From contig NZ_JBBBNY010000002.1 in NCBI RefSeq assembly GCF_037137055.1, positions 124,001 through 188,000 of the forward strand: a DNA stretch of 64,000 nt, written 5' to 3'. Source of the DNA: Frateuria_A yonginensis. Lineage in GTDB: Bacteria; Pseudomonadota; Gammaproteobacteria; Xanthomonadales; Rhodanobacteraceae. Positions 33,711 to 42,692 of this stretch are shown here, in pieces. The notes beneath the pieces are model-generated. The model was not told the DNA's origin. It searched no databases and saw only the letters and a list, made by a program, of their open reading frames with translations. Positions within the stretch are counted from its first letter, which is position 1, and every line of letters starts with the position of its first letter. The translations under genes and the position numbers were made by a program.

Positions 33711-34316
33711 ATGCCCGATCTCGCGCTGTTCGACTTCGATGGAACGATCACCACCCGCGAAACCATGCCCGGCTTCATGCACCGCGCCGTCCCAGGGTGG
33801 CGGCTGGCCTGCGGCGGGCTGCTGCTGGCGCCATGGGTGCTCGGCTACCGCCGCGGCCGGGTTTCCGGGGTCGCGGTGCGCGCCGCCATCGTGCGCTTCG
33901 GCTTCGCCGGCGTGCCGCTGACGCAGCTGCAGGCTCATGGCGAGGCCTTTGCCGCCGAGGTGCTGCCGGCCGAGCTGCGGCCGCAGGCCATGGCGCGGAT
34001 CCGCTGGCACCAGCGGCAGGGCGATACCGTCGTGGTGGTATCCGGCGGGCTGGACGTGTACCTGGCGCCGTGGTGCCGCGCGCAGGGCCTGGCCCTGATC
34101 TGCTCCACGCTCGAGCATCGGCATGGTCGCCTCACCGGGCGCTACCTCGGCGCGCAGTGCGTGGGCGAGGAAAAGGCGCATCAGGTGCGCGCCCGCTACG
34201 AGCTGGCCGCGTATGAGCGGGTCTACGCCTACGGCGACACGCACGAGGACCTGCCGCTGCTCGGGCTCGCGCACCACCGCTTCTATCGCGGGCAGGAACT
34301 GCGTGCGGATGCGTGA
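33711..34316 (+). CDS. HAD-IB family phosphatase
   Basis: A 201-residue HAD hydrolase. Motif I is LFDFDGTITTRETMPGF, motif II is VVVVSGGLDVYLAPWC, the lysine of motif III lies in GEEKAHQVRARY, and motif IV is YAYGDTHEDLPLLGLA. This is the phosphoserine phosphatase-like HAD-IB subfamily. It lies 29 bp after the VOC gene and is the last gene before a GC-rich hairpin. It may belong to the operon, but the gap and its wide distribution elsewhere allow it to be independent. The ATG at 33711 is the family start. Confidence 0.9.
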   Translation: MPDLALFDFDGTITTRETMPGFMHRAVPGWRLACGGLLLAPWVLGYRRGRVSGVAVRAAIVRFGFAGVPLTQLQAHGEAFAAEVLPAELRPQAMARIRWHQRQGDTVVVVSGGLDVYLAPWCRAQGLALICSTLEHRHGRLTGRYLGAQCVGEEKAHQVRARYELAAYERVYAYGDTHEDLPLLGLAHHRFYRGQELRADA

Positions 34317-34323
34317 GTGCGCC

Positions 34324-34345
34324 GGGCCCGCCGTTCGGCGGGCCC
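34324..34345. terminator. GC-rich hairpin between convergent genes
   Basis: A perfect 9-bp stem GGGCCCGCC (34324-34332) / GGCGGGCCC (34337-34345) with a GTTC loop lies between the HAD phosphatase gene and the converging CocE/NonD gene. No T tract follows on either strand, so it may be a weak bidirectional terminator or RNA-stabilising hairpin. Confidence 0.55.
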
Positions 34346-34362
34346 CGGAAAGCGCCGGCGGC

Positions 34363-36309
34363 TCAGTGCGCCACCACCGGCAGCGCGATGAAGCTCGCCT
34401 GTCCCGGCGCGTGGTAGACGCGCTGGGTCGCCTTCACGTAGTCGCCCGGCTTGGCCCAGAAGATGTTGGGTACGTAGGTCTGCGGGTTGCGGTTGTACAG
34501 CGGGAACCAGCTCGACTGCACCTGCACCATCAACCGGTGGCCGGGCAGGAACACGTGGTTGGCTGCGGGCAGTGCGAAGCGGTAGTCCAGCGGCCGGTTG
34601 GCGGCGAGCGGCGCGGGCTTGTCGAAGCCCTCGCGGTAGCGGCCGCGGAAGATGTCCATCGACACCGCGAGCTGGTAGCCGCCCAGCTCAGGCTGCTCGG
34701 CGACCTGGTCGGGGTAGACGTCGATAAGCTTCACCACCCAGTCGCTGTCGGTGCCGCTGGTGGAGGCGACCAGGTGCACCTCGGGGCGCCCGGCGATCGC
34801 GAGCGGCGCGGTGAGCGGTTCCGACACGTAGGTCAGCACGTCGGTGCGGCCGGAGGCCTCGCGCTGGTCGTCGACCAGCCACTGCGACCAGGTCAGGCCG
34901 TTCTCGTAGCCGATCGGCTGGATCGGACGGGCGCGGAAAGGCACCGGGTGTGCCGGATCGGAGACGTACTCGTCATAGGCACTGCCGCCCGCAGGCGCCT
35001 GGAAGCCGAGCTCGTGGTCCGGCTCCAGGTACAGCGCGCGGCTGGCGGACGGGCAGCCCTGCGCGCAGGCCAGCGGCCAGCGGTCGAGCCGCTGCCATTG
35101 GTTGGTGCCGGTCTGGAAGGCGGTGACCGGGGCGAGATCCGCCCTGGGCGCACCGTCCTTGAGGTACTGCGCGAGGAAAGGACGCAGGATGTGCTCGCGG
35201 AAGTACCTGGCCGTGTCGCTGCCGAACCGGATCGCCCCCAGCGAACTGCCCTCGTCGATCTCCTGGCCGTGGTGCCACGGGCCCATCACCAGCCGCACCA
35301 TGTCGCCGCCGGTGTCCTTGGGCTTGATCGCGCGGTAGACGGCGAGCGCGCCGTAGATGTCCTCCTGGTCCCACAGGCTGTGCACCAGCATCACCGGCAC
35401 CTTCAGCGGCTCCTTCGCCAGCAGCTTGTCCACCGCCTGGTCCTGCCAGAAGGCGTCGTAGGCCGGGTGCGCCAGCACCTTGTTCCAGAAGCCCAGCTGC
35501 TGCATGCCGTAGGCCTGGCCCATGGCGCCGGCCGAACCGTAGTGCATGAACAGGTCGTATTCGTCGTGGAAGCTGGTCCACCACTTGACCGAGTTGTCGC
35601 GACTGGCCACCTGCTCGTAGATGTAGCTCATGTTCTGCTGTCGGAAGGCGCCGTGGTGGAACCAGTCGTCCCCCATCCAGCCGTCGACCATGGGGTTCAT
35701 CGGCACCGACACCTTCAGCGCCGGGTGCGGATGGACCAGCGCCATCAGCGGCTCGAAGCCGTCGTAGGAGATACCCAGCGTGCCGACCTTGCCGTTGGAC
35801 TCGGGCAGGTTCTTCACCAGCCAGTCGATGGTGTCGTAGGTATCGGTGGCGTCGTCCACCGGCGTGGGGTTGAGCGGGCCGTGCACCGGCCGGTTCATCA
35901 CGTAGTCGCCCTCGGAGCCGTACTTGCCGCGTACGTCCTGCACCACGCGGATGTAGCCGTCCTCGACGATCACGTCGGTGGCGTTGTCGTAGCCCTGCAG
36001 CATGGGGGCCAGGTGCCCGCTCATGGTGTGGCTGGTGAGCGCGTCGGCATCGTAGGGCGTGCGGGTGAGCAGGATGCCGGCGTGCTTCGCGCCCTTGGGA
36101 ATCAGGATGACCGTGTGCAGCTTCACGCCGTCGCGCATCGGGATCATCACCTCGCGCCGCACGTAGTCGAAGCTGGCGGTGGCGGGAACGAAGTGCGCCG
36201 GCGTCTCGCTGGGGTAGTCGGGGTACTTCGCCTGCGGCGCGTCGGCAGCGGGCAGGGCGCCGCTCGCGGCCAGCAGGGCGGCGAGCAGGACGGTGAGGCT
36301 GGGTTTCAT
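34363..36309 (-). CDS. Exported CocE/NonD family hydrolase (alpha-amino-acid ester hydrolase type)
   Basis: A 648-residue alpha/beta hydrolase with a signal peptide (SLTVLLAALLAASGALPAADA). The N-terminal catalytic domain has RDGVKLHTVILIPKG, VVQDVRGKYGSEGDY and the nucleophile elbow GTLGISYDGF (Ser). A likely catalytic aspartate region is HSLWDQEDIYG and the histidine is in MGPWHHGQE. A C-terminal jelly-roll domain follows (PLAIAGRPEVHLVASTSGTDSDWVVKLIDVYP). Relatives are alpha-amino-acid ester hydrolases and glutaryl-7-ACA acylases. It probably cleaves ester or amide bonds in the periplasm. Confidence 0.92.
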   Translation of the reverse strand: MKPSLTVLLAALLAASGALPAADAPQAKYPDYPSETPAHFVPATASFDYVRREVMIPMRDGVKLHTVILIPKGAKHAGILLTRTPYDADALTSHTMSGHLAPMLQGYDNATDVIVEDGYIRVVQDVRGKYGSEGDYVMNRPVHGPLNPTPVDDATDTYDTIDWLVKNLPESNGKVGTLGISYDGFEPLMALVHPHPALKVSVPMNPMVDGWMGDDWFHHGAFRQQNMSYIYEQVASRDNSVKWWTSFHDEYDLFMHYGSAGAMGQAYGMQQLGFWNKVLAHPAYDAFWQDQAVDKLLAKEPLKVPVMLVHSLWDQEDIYGALAVYRAIKPKDTGGDMVRLVMGPWHHGQEIDEGSSLGAIRFGSDTARYFREHILRPFLAQYLKDGAPRADLAPVTAFQTGTNQWQRLDRWPLACAQGCPSASRALYLEPDHELGFQAPAGGSAYDEYVSDPAHPVPFRARPIQPIGYENGLTWSQWLVDDQREASGRTDVLTYVSEPLTAPLAIAGRPEVHLVASTSGTDSDWVVKLIDVYPDQVAEQPELGGYQLAVSMDIFRGRYREGFDKPAPLAANRPLDYRFALPAANHVFLPGHRLMVQVQSSWFPLYNRNPQTYVPNIFWAKPGDYVKATQRVYHAPGQASFIALPVVAH

Positions 36310-36392
36310 GGCATGGCTCCCCTGTGATTCCGCTTAGCGTAGCCCAGCGCAGCGGGCACCGGTGTGACGGCCACCCCTCAGCCCCGGCAAAG

Positions 36393-36491
36393 GTGGGAGC
36401 GGGCTTGCTCGCGATGCTTCCTGCCGGTTTTTGCAGCGCGGGCGTGCCATGCGTCCGGGACAAAGCATCGCGAGACGAGCTCGCTCCTACC
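36393..36491. repeat. REP pair (TAGGAGCGGGCTTGCTCGCGATG-type)
   Basis: Two inverted arms face each other: GTGGGAGCGGGCTTGCTCGC at 36393-36412, continuing GATGCT, and its imperfect complement ending CTCGCTCCTACC at 36464-36491. They form the classic REP/BIME pair of Pseudomonas and Xanthomonadales. The same motif recurs singly at 44714-44738. The pair fills much of the gap between the hydrolase gene and otsA. Confidence 0.8.
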
Positions 36492-36510
36492 GGGCAAGCG
36501 GGCGCGGGTG

Positions 36511-37896
36511 TCAACCGGCCAGCGCGTGCAGGAACGCGTTGCGCCAGGCGGTGATGTCGTGGCGCTCGAGCACGTCCATCATCGAGCGCCAGCGGGCGAT
36601 GCGCTCGCGCTGCGGCATCTTGAGCGCGCGCTCCAGCGCGTCGGACACCTCGGCGGTGTCGGCCGGGTTCACCAGCAGCGCCTCGGTCAGCTCCTGCGCC
36701 GCGCCGGCGAAGCGCGAGAGCACCAGCACGCCCGGGTTCTTCGGGTCCTGGCAGGCGACGTATTCCTTGGCCACCAGGTTCATGCCGTCGCGCAGCGGCG
36801 TCACCAGGCCGACCCGCGCCACGCGGTAGTAGCCGGCCAGCAGCCGGTGCGGGAACGACTGGTTGACGTAGCGGATCGGCACCCACTCCGGCGTGGCGAA
36901 CTTGCCATTGATGTGGCCGGCCGAGCGTTCCAGCTCGCGGCGGATCTGCCGGTACTCCGGCACCGCGCCGCGCGAGGGCGGCGCGATCTGCAGGAAGGTC
37001 ACGTGCCGGTGCAGCTCGGGCACCCGCTCGAGCAGATGCGCGTAGGCCTCGAAGCGCTCGGCCAGGCCCTTGGAGTAGTCCAGCCGGTCCACACCGATGA
37101 TCAGGTCGCGCCCGTCCAGGCTGTCGTACAGTTCGCGCACGCCTTCCTCCGCGGTCGCGTTGCGCGCGGTGGCGGCCACCTCGGCGGTGTCGATGCTGAT
37201 CGGGAACACGCCGGCGCGGAACAGCCGGCCGTTGGCCGCGCGCAGCCGTCCGCCCGGACGCATCGCGCCGCCGACCTCGTGCAGGAAGTAGTCCTCCAGC
37301 GCGCGCAGGTCGCGCGCGGTGTGCAGGCCGACCAGGTCGTAGCTGGCCAGCGTCTCCAGCAGCTCGCGGTGGCGCGGCAGCGCGATCAGCAGCGCGGCGG
37401 CCGGCAGCGGCGTGTGCAGGAAGAAGCCGATGCGGTTGCGCACGCCACGCTCGCGCAGCATCGCGGCCAGCGGGATCAGGTGGTAGTCGTGCACCCAGAT
37501 CACGTCGTCCGGCTCCAGCAGCTTGACCAGCTGGTCGGCATAGATCGCGTTGACCCGCAGGTAGCCTTCCAGGTGGCTGCGCTGGTAGTCGACCAGGTCG
37601 GGACGGTAGTGGAACAGCGGCCACAGGGTGCGGTTGGCGAAGCCGGCGTAGAAGTCGTCGTGGTCGGCGCGCGAGAGATCGACCGTCACGTAGTCGATCG
37701 GCCCATCGGTAAGGCGGTGCAGCTCCTCGGCGCTGCGCGCGGAGCACTTGCCGCTCCAGCCGAACCACAGGCCGCCGCGTTCCTGCAGTGCCGCACGCAT
37801 GGCCGAGGCGAGGCCTCCGGTGGCGGTCTGCCGCGGCAGCGCGACGCGGTTGGAGACCACCACCAGTCGACCGGCTTTCCTGGGGTTGCGGCTCAT
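36511..37896 (-). CDS. otsA: Trehalose-6-phosphate synthase
   Basis: OtsA joins UDP-glucose and glucose-6-phosphate into trehalose-6-phosphate. The 461-residue GT20 enzyme has VVVSNRVALP at the N-terminus, GGLWFGWSGK, VWVHDYHLIPLAAMLRE-type motif at VIWVHDYHLIPL, VDRLDYSKGLAERFEAY and the nucleotide-sugar site region TPLRDGMNLVAKEYVACQ. The start at 37896 gives the standard N-terminus and overlaps the stop of the GH15 gene (ATGA). Last gene of the otsB-GH15-otsA operon for stress-protective trehalose. Confidence 0.95.
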   Translation of the reverse strand: MSRNPRKAGRLVVVSNRVALPRQTATGGLASAMRAALQERGGLWFGWSGKCSARSAEELHRLTDGPIDYVTVDLSRADHDDFYAGFANRTLWPLFHYRPDLVDYQRSHLEGYLRVNAIYADQLVKLLEPDDVIWVHDYHLIPLAAMLRERGVRNRIGFFLHTPLPAAALLIALPRHRELLETLASYDLVGLHTARDLRALEDYFLHEVGGAMRPGGRLRAANGRLFRAGVFPISIDTAEVAATARNATAEEGVRELYDSLDGRDLIIGVDRLDYSKGLAERFEAYAHLLERVPELHRHVTFLQIAPPSRGAVPEYRQIRRELERSAGHINGKFATPEWVPIRYVNQSFPHRLLAGYYRVARVGLVTPLRDGMNLVAKEYVACQDPKNPGVLVLSRFAGAAQELTEALLVNPADTAEVSDALERALKMPQRERIARWRSMMDVLERHDITAWRNAFLHALAG

Positions 37897-39698
37897 AGTG
37901 CGTCCTCCCAGCGGCGCGACAGGCGCATGGCGGCCTGGATCAGGCCGACCAGCGAATAGGTCTGCGGATAGTTGCCCCAGTGCTCGCCGCTGTCCGGCGC
38001 CAGGTCCTCCGAGAGCAGGCCCAGCGCGTTGCGGCGGCTCAGCATGTGCTCGAACATCGCGCGCGCCTGGACCTCGCGGCCGGTGGCGGCGAGCGCCTCG
38101 ATGTACCAGAAGGTGCACAGGTTGAAGCTGGTCTCGGGCGCGCCGAAGTCGTCCGGGGCGATGTAGCGGAACAGGTGGTGCCCGCGCCCCAGCGCGGCAC
38201 CGATGGCATCGACGGTCGCCACGAAGCGCGGGTCGCGGGCGGACACGAAGCCGATGTCGGCCAGTAGCAACAGGCTGGCATCCAGGTGCTCGCCGTCGTA
38301 GGCGTCGACGAAGTAGCCGAGCCGCGCGTTCCAGGCCCGCGCCTCGATGCGTGCGTGCAGCGCGACCGCCTGCTCGTGCCACCAGCGCGCGCGCTCGTCC
38401 AGCCCCAGCTCGGTGGCGATGTGCGCCAGGCGGTCGCAGGCGGCCCAGCACATGGCGGCCGAGTAGGTGTGCACGGCGGAGCGGCCGCGGAACTCCCACA
38501 GCCCCGCGTCCGGCTGCTCGGCCACCCGCAGGGCGAGGCGGCCCATGCGTTCGAGCCGGTGGAAGGTGTCCGCGTCGCCCATGCGCTCGAGCCGGCGGTC
38601 GAAGAACAGCTGCGCCGAGGCCAGCACGACCGAGCCGTAGGCGTCGTTCTGCCGCTGTCGCCAGGCGTCGTTGCCGACCCGCACCGGGCCCATACCGCGA
38701 TAGCCGGCCAGGCTGTCGATCTGGCGCTCGTGCAATTCCCGCTCGAAGGTGATGCCGAACACCGGGCCGATCTCCGTATCGTCGTCGGCGACCGCCAGGT
38801 TGAACACGTAGCGGATGTACTCCTCCATGCTGCGGGTGGCGCCCAGCCGGTTCAGCGCACGCACGGTGAAGGCGGCGTCGCGCAGCCAGCAGTAGCGGTA
38901 GTCCCAGTTGCGCTGGGTATCCGCGGCCTCGGGAATGGAAGTGGTGAGCGCCGCTACGATGGCGCCGGTGGCCTCGTACTGGCACAGCTTGAGGGTGATC
39001 GCGGCACGGATCACCGCGTCCTGCCACTCGTACGGGATGGACAGGTAGCGCACCCACTCGCGCCAGTACTGCAGGGTGCGCTCGAGCATGCGGCGGGTGA
39101 ACTCGGCCGGGCTCTCGGTGAGCGTCTCGTCCGGCCCGAACACGAAGTGCGCGGGGCGGTCCAGGCCGAATGGCAGGCCGCGCTCGATCAGCGGCACCGC
39201 GACGTCGCTGGTGAGCCGCTGCACCACCCCGTCCAGCAGGTAGCGGATGTGGTTGCTGCCCGAGGTGGTCTGTGGTGCGTGCGCGCCGTATTCGCACAGC
39301 GGACGCAGCAGCACGCGGATGCGCGGGGCGCCGGCCAGCGGCACCACCCGGCGCACCAGCATCACCGGGTGGTAGACCCGCCCGTGGTAGCGGTGGCGCG
39401 GAGCGAAGTCGGTGATCTCGATGGCGCCGCCGTGGCGGTCGTGCAGGCGGGTGACCAGGACGGCGGTATTGGGCACGTAATGCTGTTCGGCCCGTTCGCA
39501 ATCCTGCAGCTCGATCGTCCAGTCGCCGCCTTCGATGCGCGGCTGCAGCAGCGCGCAGAAGGTGGCATCGGCATCGAACCGCGGCAGGCAACACCACACG
39601 ATGCGCCCGCAGGAATCGATCAGGGCGGCAACACTGCCGTTGCCGACCACACCCAGCTCAAGGCTGGCAGGGTGATGGCCCTCCGCCGGTAGTGGCAT
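37893..39698 (-). CDS. Glycoside hydrolase family 15 protein (trehalase/glucoamylase-like)
   Basis: A 601-residue (alpha/alpha)6-barrel hydrolase. The N-terminal beta domain starts SLELGVVGNGSVAALID; the barrel shows TQRNWDYRYCWLRDAAFTVRAL, a first-acid region near LWEFRGRSAVHTYSAAMCWAA and the second-acid region LLSEDLAPDSGEHWGNYPQTYSLVGLI. Mycobacterial members of this group are trehalases. Lodged between otsB and otsA, it may recycle trehalose or process a related oligosaccharide. The start at 39698 (MPLPAEGHHP) is preferred to 39731. It overlaps otsB by 41 bp and otsA by 4 bp. Confidence 0.9.
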   Translation of the reverse strand: MPLPAEGHHPASLELGVVGNGSVAALIDSCGRIVWCCLPRFDADATFCALLQPRIEGGDWTIELQDCERAEQHYVPNTAVLVTRLHDRHGGAIEITDFAPRHRYHGRVYHPVMLVRRVVPLAGAPRIRVLLRPLCEYGAHAPQTTSGSNHIRYLLDGVVQRLTSDVAVPLIERGLPFGLDRPAHFVFGPDETLTESPAEFTRRMLERTLQYWREWVRYLSIPYEWQDAVIRAAITLKLCQYEATGAIVAALTTSIPEAADTQRNWDYRYCWLRDAAFTVRALNRLGATRSMEEYIRYVFNLAVADDDTEIGPVFGITFERELHERQIDSLAGYRGMGPVRVGNDAWRQRQNDAYGSVVLASAQLFFDRRLERMGDADTFHRLERMGRLALRVAEQPDAGLWEFRGRSAVHTYSAAMCWAACDRLAHIATELGLDERARWWHEQAVALHARIEARAWNARLGYFVDAYDGEHLDASLLLLADIGFVSARDPRFVATVDAIGAALGRGHHLFRYIAPDDFGAPETSFNLCTFWYIEALAATGREVQARAMFEHMLSRRNALGLLSEDLAPDSGEHWGNYPQTYSLVGLIQAAMRLSRRWEDAL

Positions 39699-40497
39699 CG
39701 ATGGAAACTCCCTCGTGTGTGTCCAGTGCATCCCGCAGCTGATCCAGCCAAGCGTGGACGGCGTCCGGGCTAGGCAGCGTGAACCGCGCCTGGCTGGGCT
39801 CGCGCATGCCGATGCGCACGCTCAGACCACCCAGGCGGTTGACCGCGGCGAACGCGTGCTCGTCGGTGAGGTCGTCGCCCAGGTACACCGGCGCGCGCCC
39901 GGCGAACGGCGGCCGTTGCATCAGTTCCTCCACCACGCGGCCCTTGTCCATGCCGGCCGGCTTGAACTCCACCACCAGGTTGCCCGGCTGCAGCTCGTAT
40001 CCGGGCAGGTCGGCGGCCAGCGCCCTGGCGGCGGCAAGCAGTGCCGGCAGGCGCTGCGGGGCGCGCCGGCAGTGCAGGGCGATCGCCTGGTGCTTGTCCT
40101 CCAGCTGCACCCCGTCCATCCGTGCGGCCAGCGCCTGCACGGCCTCGCGCATGCGCGCCTCCGCCACGGGGTCGACCGCGATCTCGCGGTGCGAGCCGTC
40201 GTCGTAGCGCAGCTCGTAGCCGTGCAGGCCGGCCAGTGCCCACGACGGCCGGCCGAACAGCCGGTCCAGGTCGTGCACGGCGCGGCCGCTGACCAACGCC
40301 AGGGCGCCGTCGAGGCGATCGTGCAGGGCCTGCAGCAGCCGGCGCAGCGAGTCGGAGACCACCACGGCGGCGGGATCGTCGACGAACTCCAGCAGGCAGC
40401 CGTCCACGTCGAGGAACAGGGCCCAGCGCTGGTCCGGCCGGGGCAACGGTGGCGCCGGCAAGGGGGCGCCCACGGAGGCGGGCTTGAGCGGAGACAT
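39658..40497 (-). CDS. otsB: Trehalose-6-phosphate phosphatase
   Basis: OtsB dephosphorylates trehalose-6-phosphate to trehalose. The 279-residue HAD enzyme has motif I ALFLDVDGCLLEF (a Cys where most family members have Thr after DxDG), motif II ALVSGRAVHDL, the cap-domain HCRRAP segment, the lysine in PAGMDKGRVVEEL and motif IV VYLGDDLTDEHAFAAV. First gene of the trehalose operon; its 3' end overlaps the GH15 start by 41 bp, indicating coupled translation. Confidence 0.94.
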   Translation of the reverse strand: MSPLKPASVGAPLPAPPLPRPDQRWALFLDVDGCLLEFVDDPAAVVVSDSLRRLLQALHDRLDGALALVSGRAVHDLDRLFGRPSWALAGLHGYELRYDDGSHREIAVDPVAEARMREAVQALAARMDGVQLEDKHQAIALHCRRAPQRLPALLAAARALAADLPGYELQPGNLVVEFKPAGMDKGRVVEELMQRPPFAGRAPVYLGDDLTDEHAFAAVNRLGGLSVRIGMREPSQARFTLPSPDAVHAWLDQLRDALDTHEGVSIDATTGGGPSPCQP

Positions 40498-40552
40498 CCA
40501 CCCAAGCCTAGCAAAGCGACCGTGAAAAGCCGAACCGCCGCCCGGCGGCGGC

Positions 40553-41875
40553 CTACTGCTCGTCGTCCGCCACCTCGATGCGCGGCGCGGGGACGACCAG
40601 CAGCTTGTCGATGCGCGCGCCGTCCAGGTCCACCACCTCGAAGCGGATGCCGCGCCAGGCGAATACCTCGCCCACCTGGGGGATGTGGCCCAGCGCGGTC
40701 ATCACCATGCCGGCGGCGGTGCGGAACTCGTGCTCCTCCTCGCCGGGCAGGCGCTGCAGATGCAGCAGCTCGCGCAGGTCCTCGGTCGAGAGCGAACCGT
40801 CGACCAGCCAGCTGCCGTCCTCGCGCGCGACGATCGGCGGATGCTCCTCGCTGCCGCCGTGGCCGAGCTGGCTGGCGCCGACCACCGCGGCGAGCAGGTC
40901 GTTGAGCGTGACCAGGCCCTCGATGTCGCCGTACTCGTCGACCACCAGCGCCATCGGCGTCTCGGCGTCGCGGAACTCCTCCAGCAGGTCCATCGCGCGC
41001 GCCGTGGCCGGCACGTAGAGCGGCTTGGCCAGCTGGCGGAACAGCTCGGGCGTGCCGCCGCCGATGCCGCCGATCAGGCTCTTGACCTCCAGCACGCCGG
41101 CCACGTCGCTTTCGTCCCCCCGGTAGACGGGATAGCGCGAGTAGGGCGTCTGGCGCATGACCGCGATGTTCTCCTCGTGCGGCGCGGTCAGGTCGAGCCA
41201 GGCGATGCGCATGCGCGGGGTCATCACGCTGTCGACGGTGCGGTCGCCCAGGCGCAGCACGCGATTGACCATGTTGTGCTCGTCAGGGTCCAGCACGCCC
41301 TGCTCGGCGCTCTCGGCGACCAGCAGGCGGATTTCCTCCTCGGTGACCCTGCCGCGCCCCTGGTCGTTCACCCGCAACAGCTTGAGCAGCAGGCCGCTGG
41401 AGCGGTTGAGCAGCCACACGAACGGCGCAGCGACACGGGCCAGCACCAGCATGGGCCAGGCCGCGAAGGCGGACAGCCGCTCCGGCGCGGACAGCGCCAG
41501 GCGCTTGGGCAGCAGCTCGCCGATCACGATCTGGATGTAGGAGATGACCACGAAGCCGATCACGATCCCGATCGCCTGGGCGTAGGGCGCCAGCCAGGCG
41601 ATCCGTTCGCCCTGCACCATCTCGGCGAAGCGCGCGCCCAGGCGGTCGCCGGCCAGCGCACCGGTCACCAGCATGACCAGCGTGATGCCCACCTGCACGG
41701 TGGAAAGGAAGTGCTCCGGCGCTTCCGCATGCCGCAGCGCCACGCGGGCGCGGCGGCTGTCCTGCGCCATCTGCTTGAGCCGGCTCTTGCGCGAGGCGAC
41801 CAGCGCCATCTCCGACAGCGCGAAGAAGCCGTTGCAGACCGACAGCAGGATCACGAGCGCGATGTCGGTCAGCAT
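40553..41875 (-). CDS. CNNM/CorC-type hemolysin family membrane protein
   Basis: A 440-residue protein with an N-terminal DUF21/CNNM membrane domain (LVILLSVCNGFFALSEMALVASRKSRLKQMA; three to four helices to about residue 165). A CBS pair follows, opened by VMTPRMRIAWLDL and closed by VVDEYGDIEGLVTLNDLLAAV, then a C-terminal CorC_HlyC domain (GSWLVDGSLSTEDLRELL...). Members are implicated in Mg/Co export or Na-coupled transport and were historically called hemolysins. It stands alone, divergent from the phosphate-transport genes. Confidence 0.9.
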   Translation of the reverse strand: MLTDIALVILLSVCNGFFALSEMALVASRKSRLKQMAQDSRRARVALRHAEAPEHFLSTVQVGITLVMLVTGALAGDRLGARFAEMVQGERIAWLAPYAQAIGIVIGFVVISYIQIVIGELLPKRLALSAPERLSAFAAWPMLVLARVAAPFVWLLNRSSGLLLKLLRVNDQGRGRVTEEEIRLLVAESAEQGVLDPDEHNMVNRVLRLGDRTVDSVMTPRMRIAWLDLTAPHEENIAVMRQTPYSRYPVYRGDESDVAGVLEVKSLIGGIGGGTPELFRQLAKPLYVPATARAMDLLEEFRDAETPMALVVDEYGDIEGLVTLNDLLAAVVGASQLGHGGSEEHPPIVAREDGSWLVDGSLSTEDLRELLHLQRLPGEEEHEFRTAAGMVMTALGHIPQVGEVFAWRGIRFEVVDLDGARIDKLLVVPAPRIEVADDEQ

Positions 41876-42052
41876 CGCGGCGGGGTACTTCGGGGTCGCA
41901 TGGGTGCGCAGTGTACGGGATGGCCGCCACGCCCGCAGCGACGCGTGCAGGGCCGGTGAAGGGGTGCGCCGATGACGCCGGCGTACCGTCGGCGCGGTGG
42001 CTCCTGTAACATTCGGCCGGTTTGACCTTTCCTCCGGCTTCCAGGCACGCGC

Positions 42053-42682
42053 ATGTTTTCACTGCAGACGATCTTCGGTAAGGGCGACAAGTTCTACGGC
42101 CTGCTCGAGCAGAGCGCCGAGGCCGCCCATGAAAGCGCCAAGGCGCTGCACCAGATGCTGGCGAACAAGGAGCGCGCGCCGGTCATGGCCGATTTCGCCG
42201 GCGCCCGCGCCCGCGAGAAGGCGCTGGCCGCGCAGATCAGCGAGGAGCTGGTCAACACTTTCGTCACCGCACTGGATCGCGAGGACATCGAGGCGCTCAA
42301 CTCCGCGCTGTACAAGATCCCCAAGACGGTGGAGAAGTTCGCCGAACGTTACTCGATCGTCGCCGGCCGCGTGGCCGACGTGAACTTCGCTCAGCGCGCC
42401 TGCGTGCTGGAGGAGGCCACCGCGGTGGTGGCCGAGATGATCGGCGAGCTGCGCCGCGGGCTGCGCATCGACCCGGTGCGCAAGCTGCAGGACCGGCTCC
42501 AGGCGCTGGAGTCGGAGGGCGACCGCATGCTGCTGGCGCCCTACCGCTCGCTGTACGTGGAGGGCAACGACGCGATGAAGGCGATGCTCGCCAAGGACCT
42601 GTTCGAGCTGATCGAGAAGGCGATCGACAAGTGCCGCGACGTCGGCAACACGGTCTACTCGATCGTGCTGAAGCACTCCTGA
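42053..42682 (+). CDS. DUF47 (PhoU-like) Pit-accessory protein
   Basis: A 209-residue all-helical protein of the DUF47 family: GKGDKFYGLLEQSAEAAHESAKALHQML at the N-terminus, FVTALDREDIEALNSALYKIPKTVEKF in the middle and DLFELIEKAIDKCRDVGNTVYSIVLKHS at the end. DUF47 proteins resemble PhoU and are nearly always encoded just before a low-affinity phosphate transporter, as here (10 bp gap), where they modulate its activity. Confidence 0.92.
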   Translation: MFSLQTIFGKGDKFYGLLEQSAEAAHESAKALHQMLANKERAPVMADFAGARAREKALAAQISEELVNTFVTALDREDIEALNSALYKIPKTVEKFAERYSIVAGRVADVNFAQRACVLEEATAVVAEMIGELRRGLRIDPVRKLQDRLQALESEGDRMLLAPYRSLYVEGNDAMKAMLAKDLFELIEKAIDKCRDVGNTVYSIVLKHS

Positions 42683-42692
42683 GAGCGGGCCC

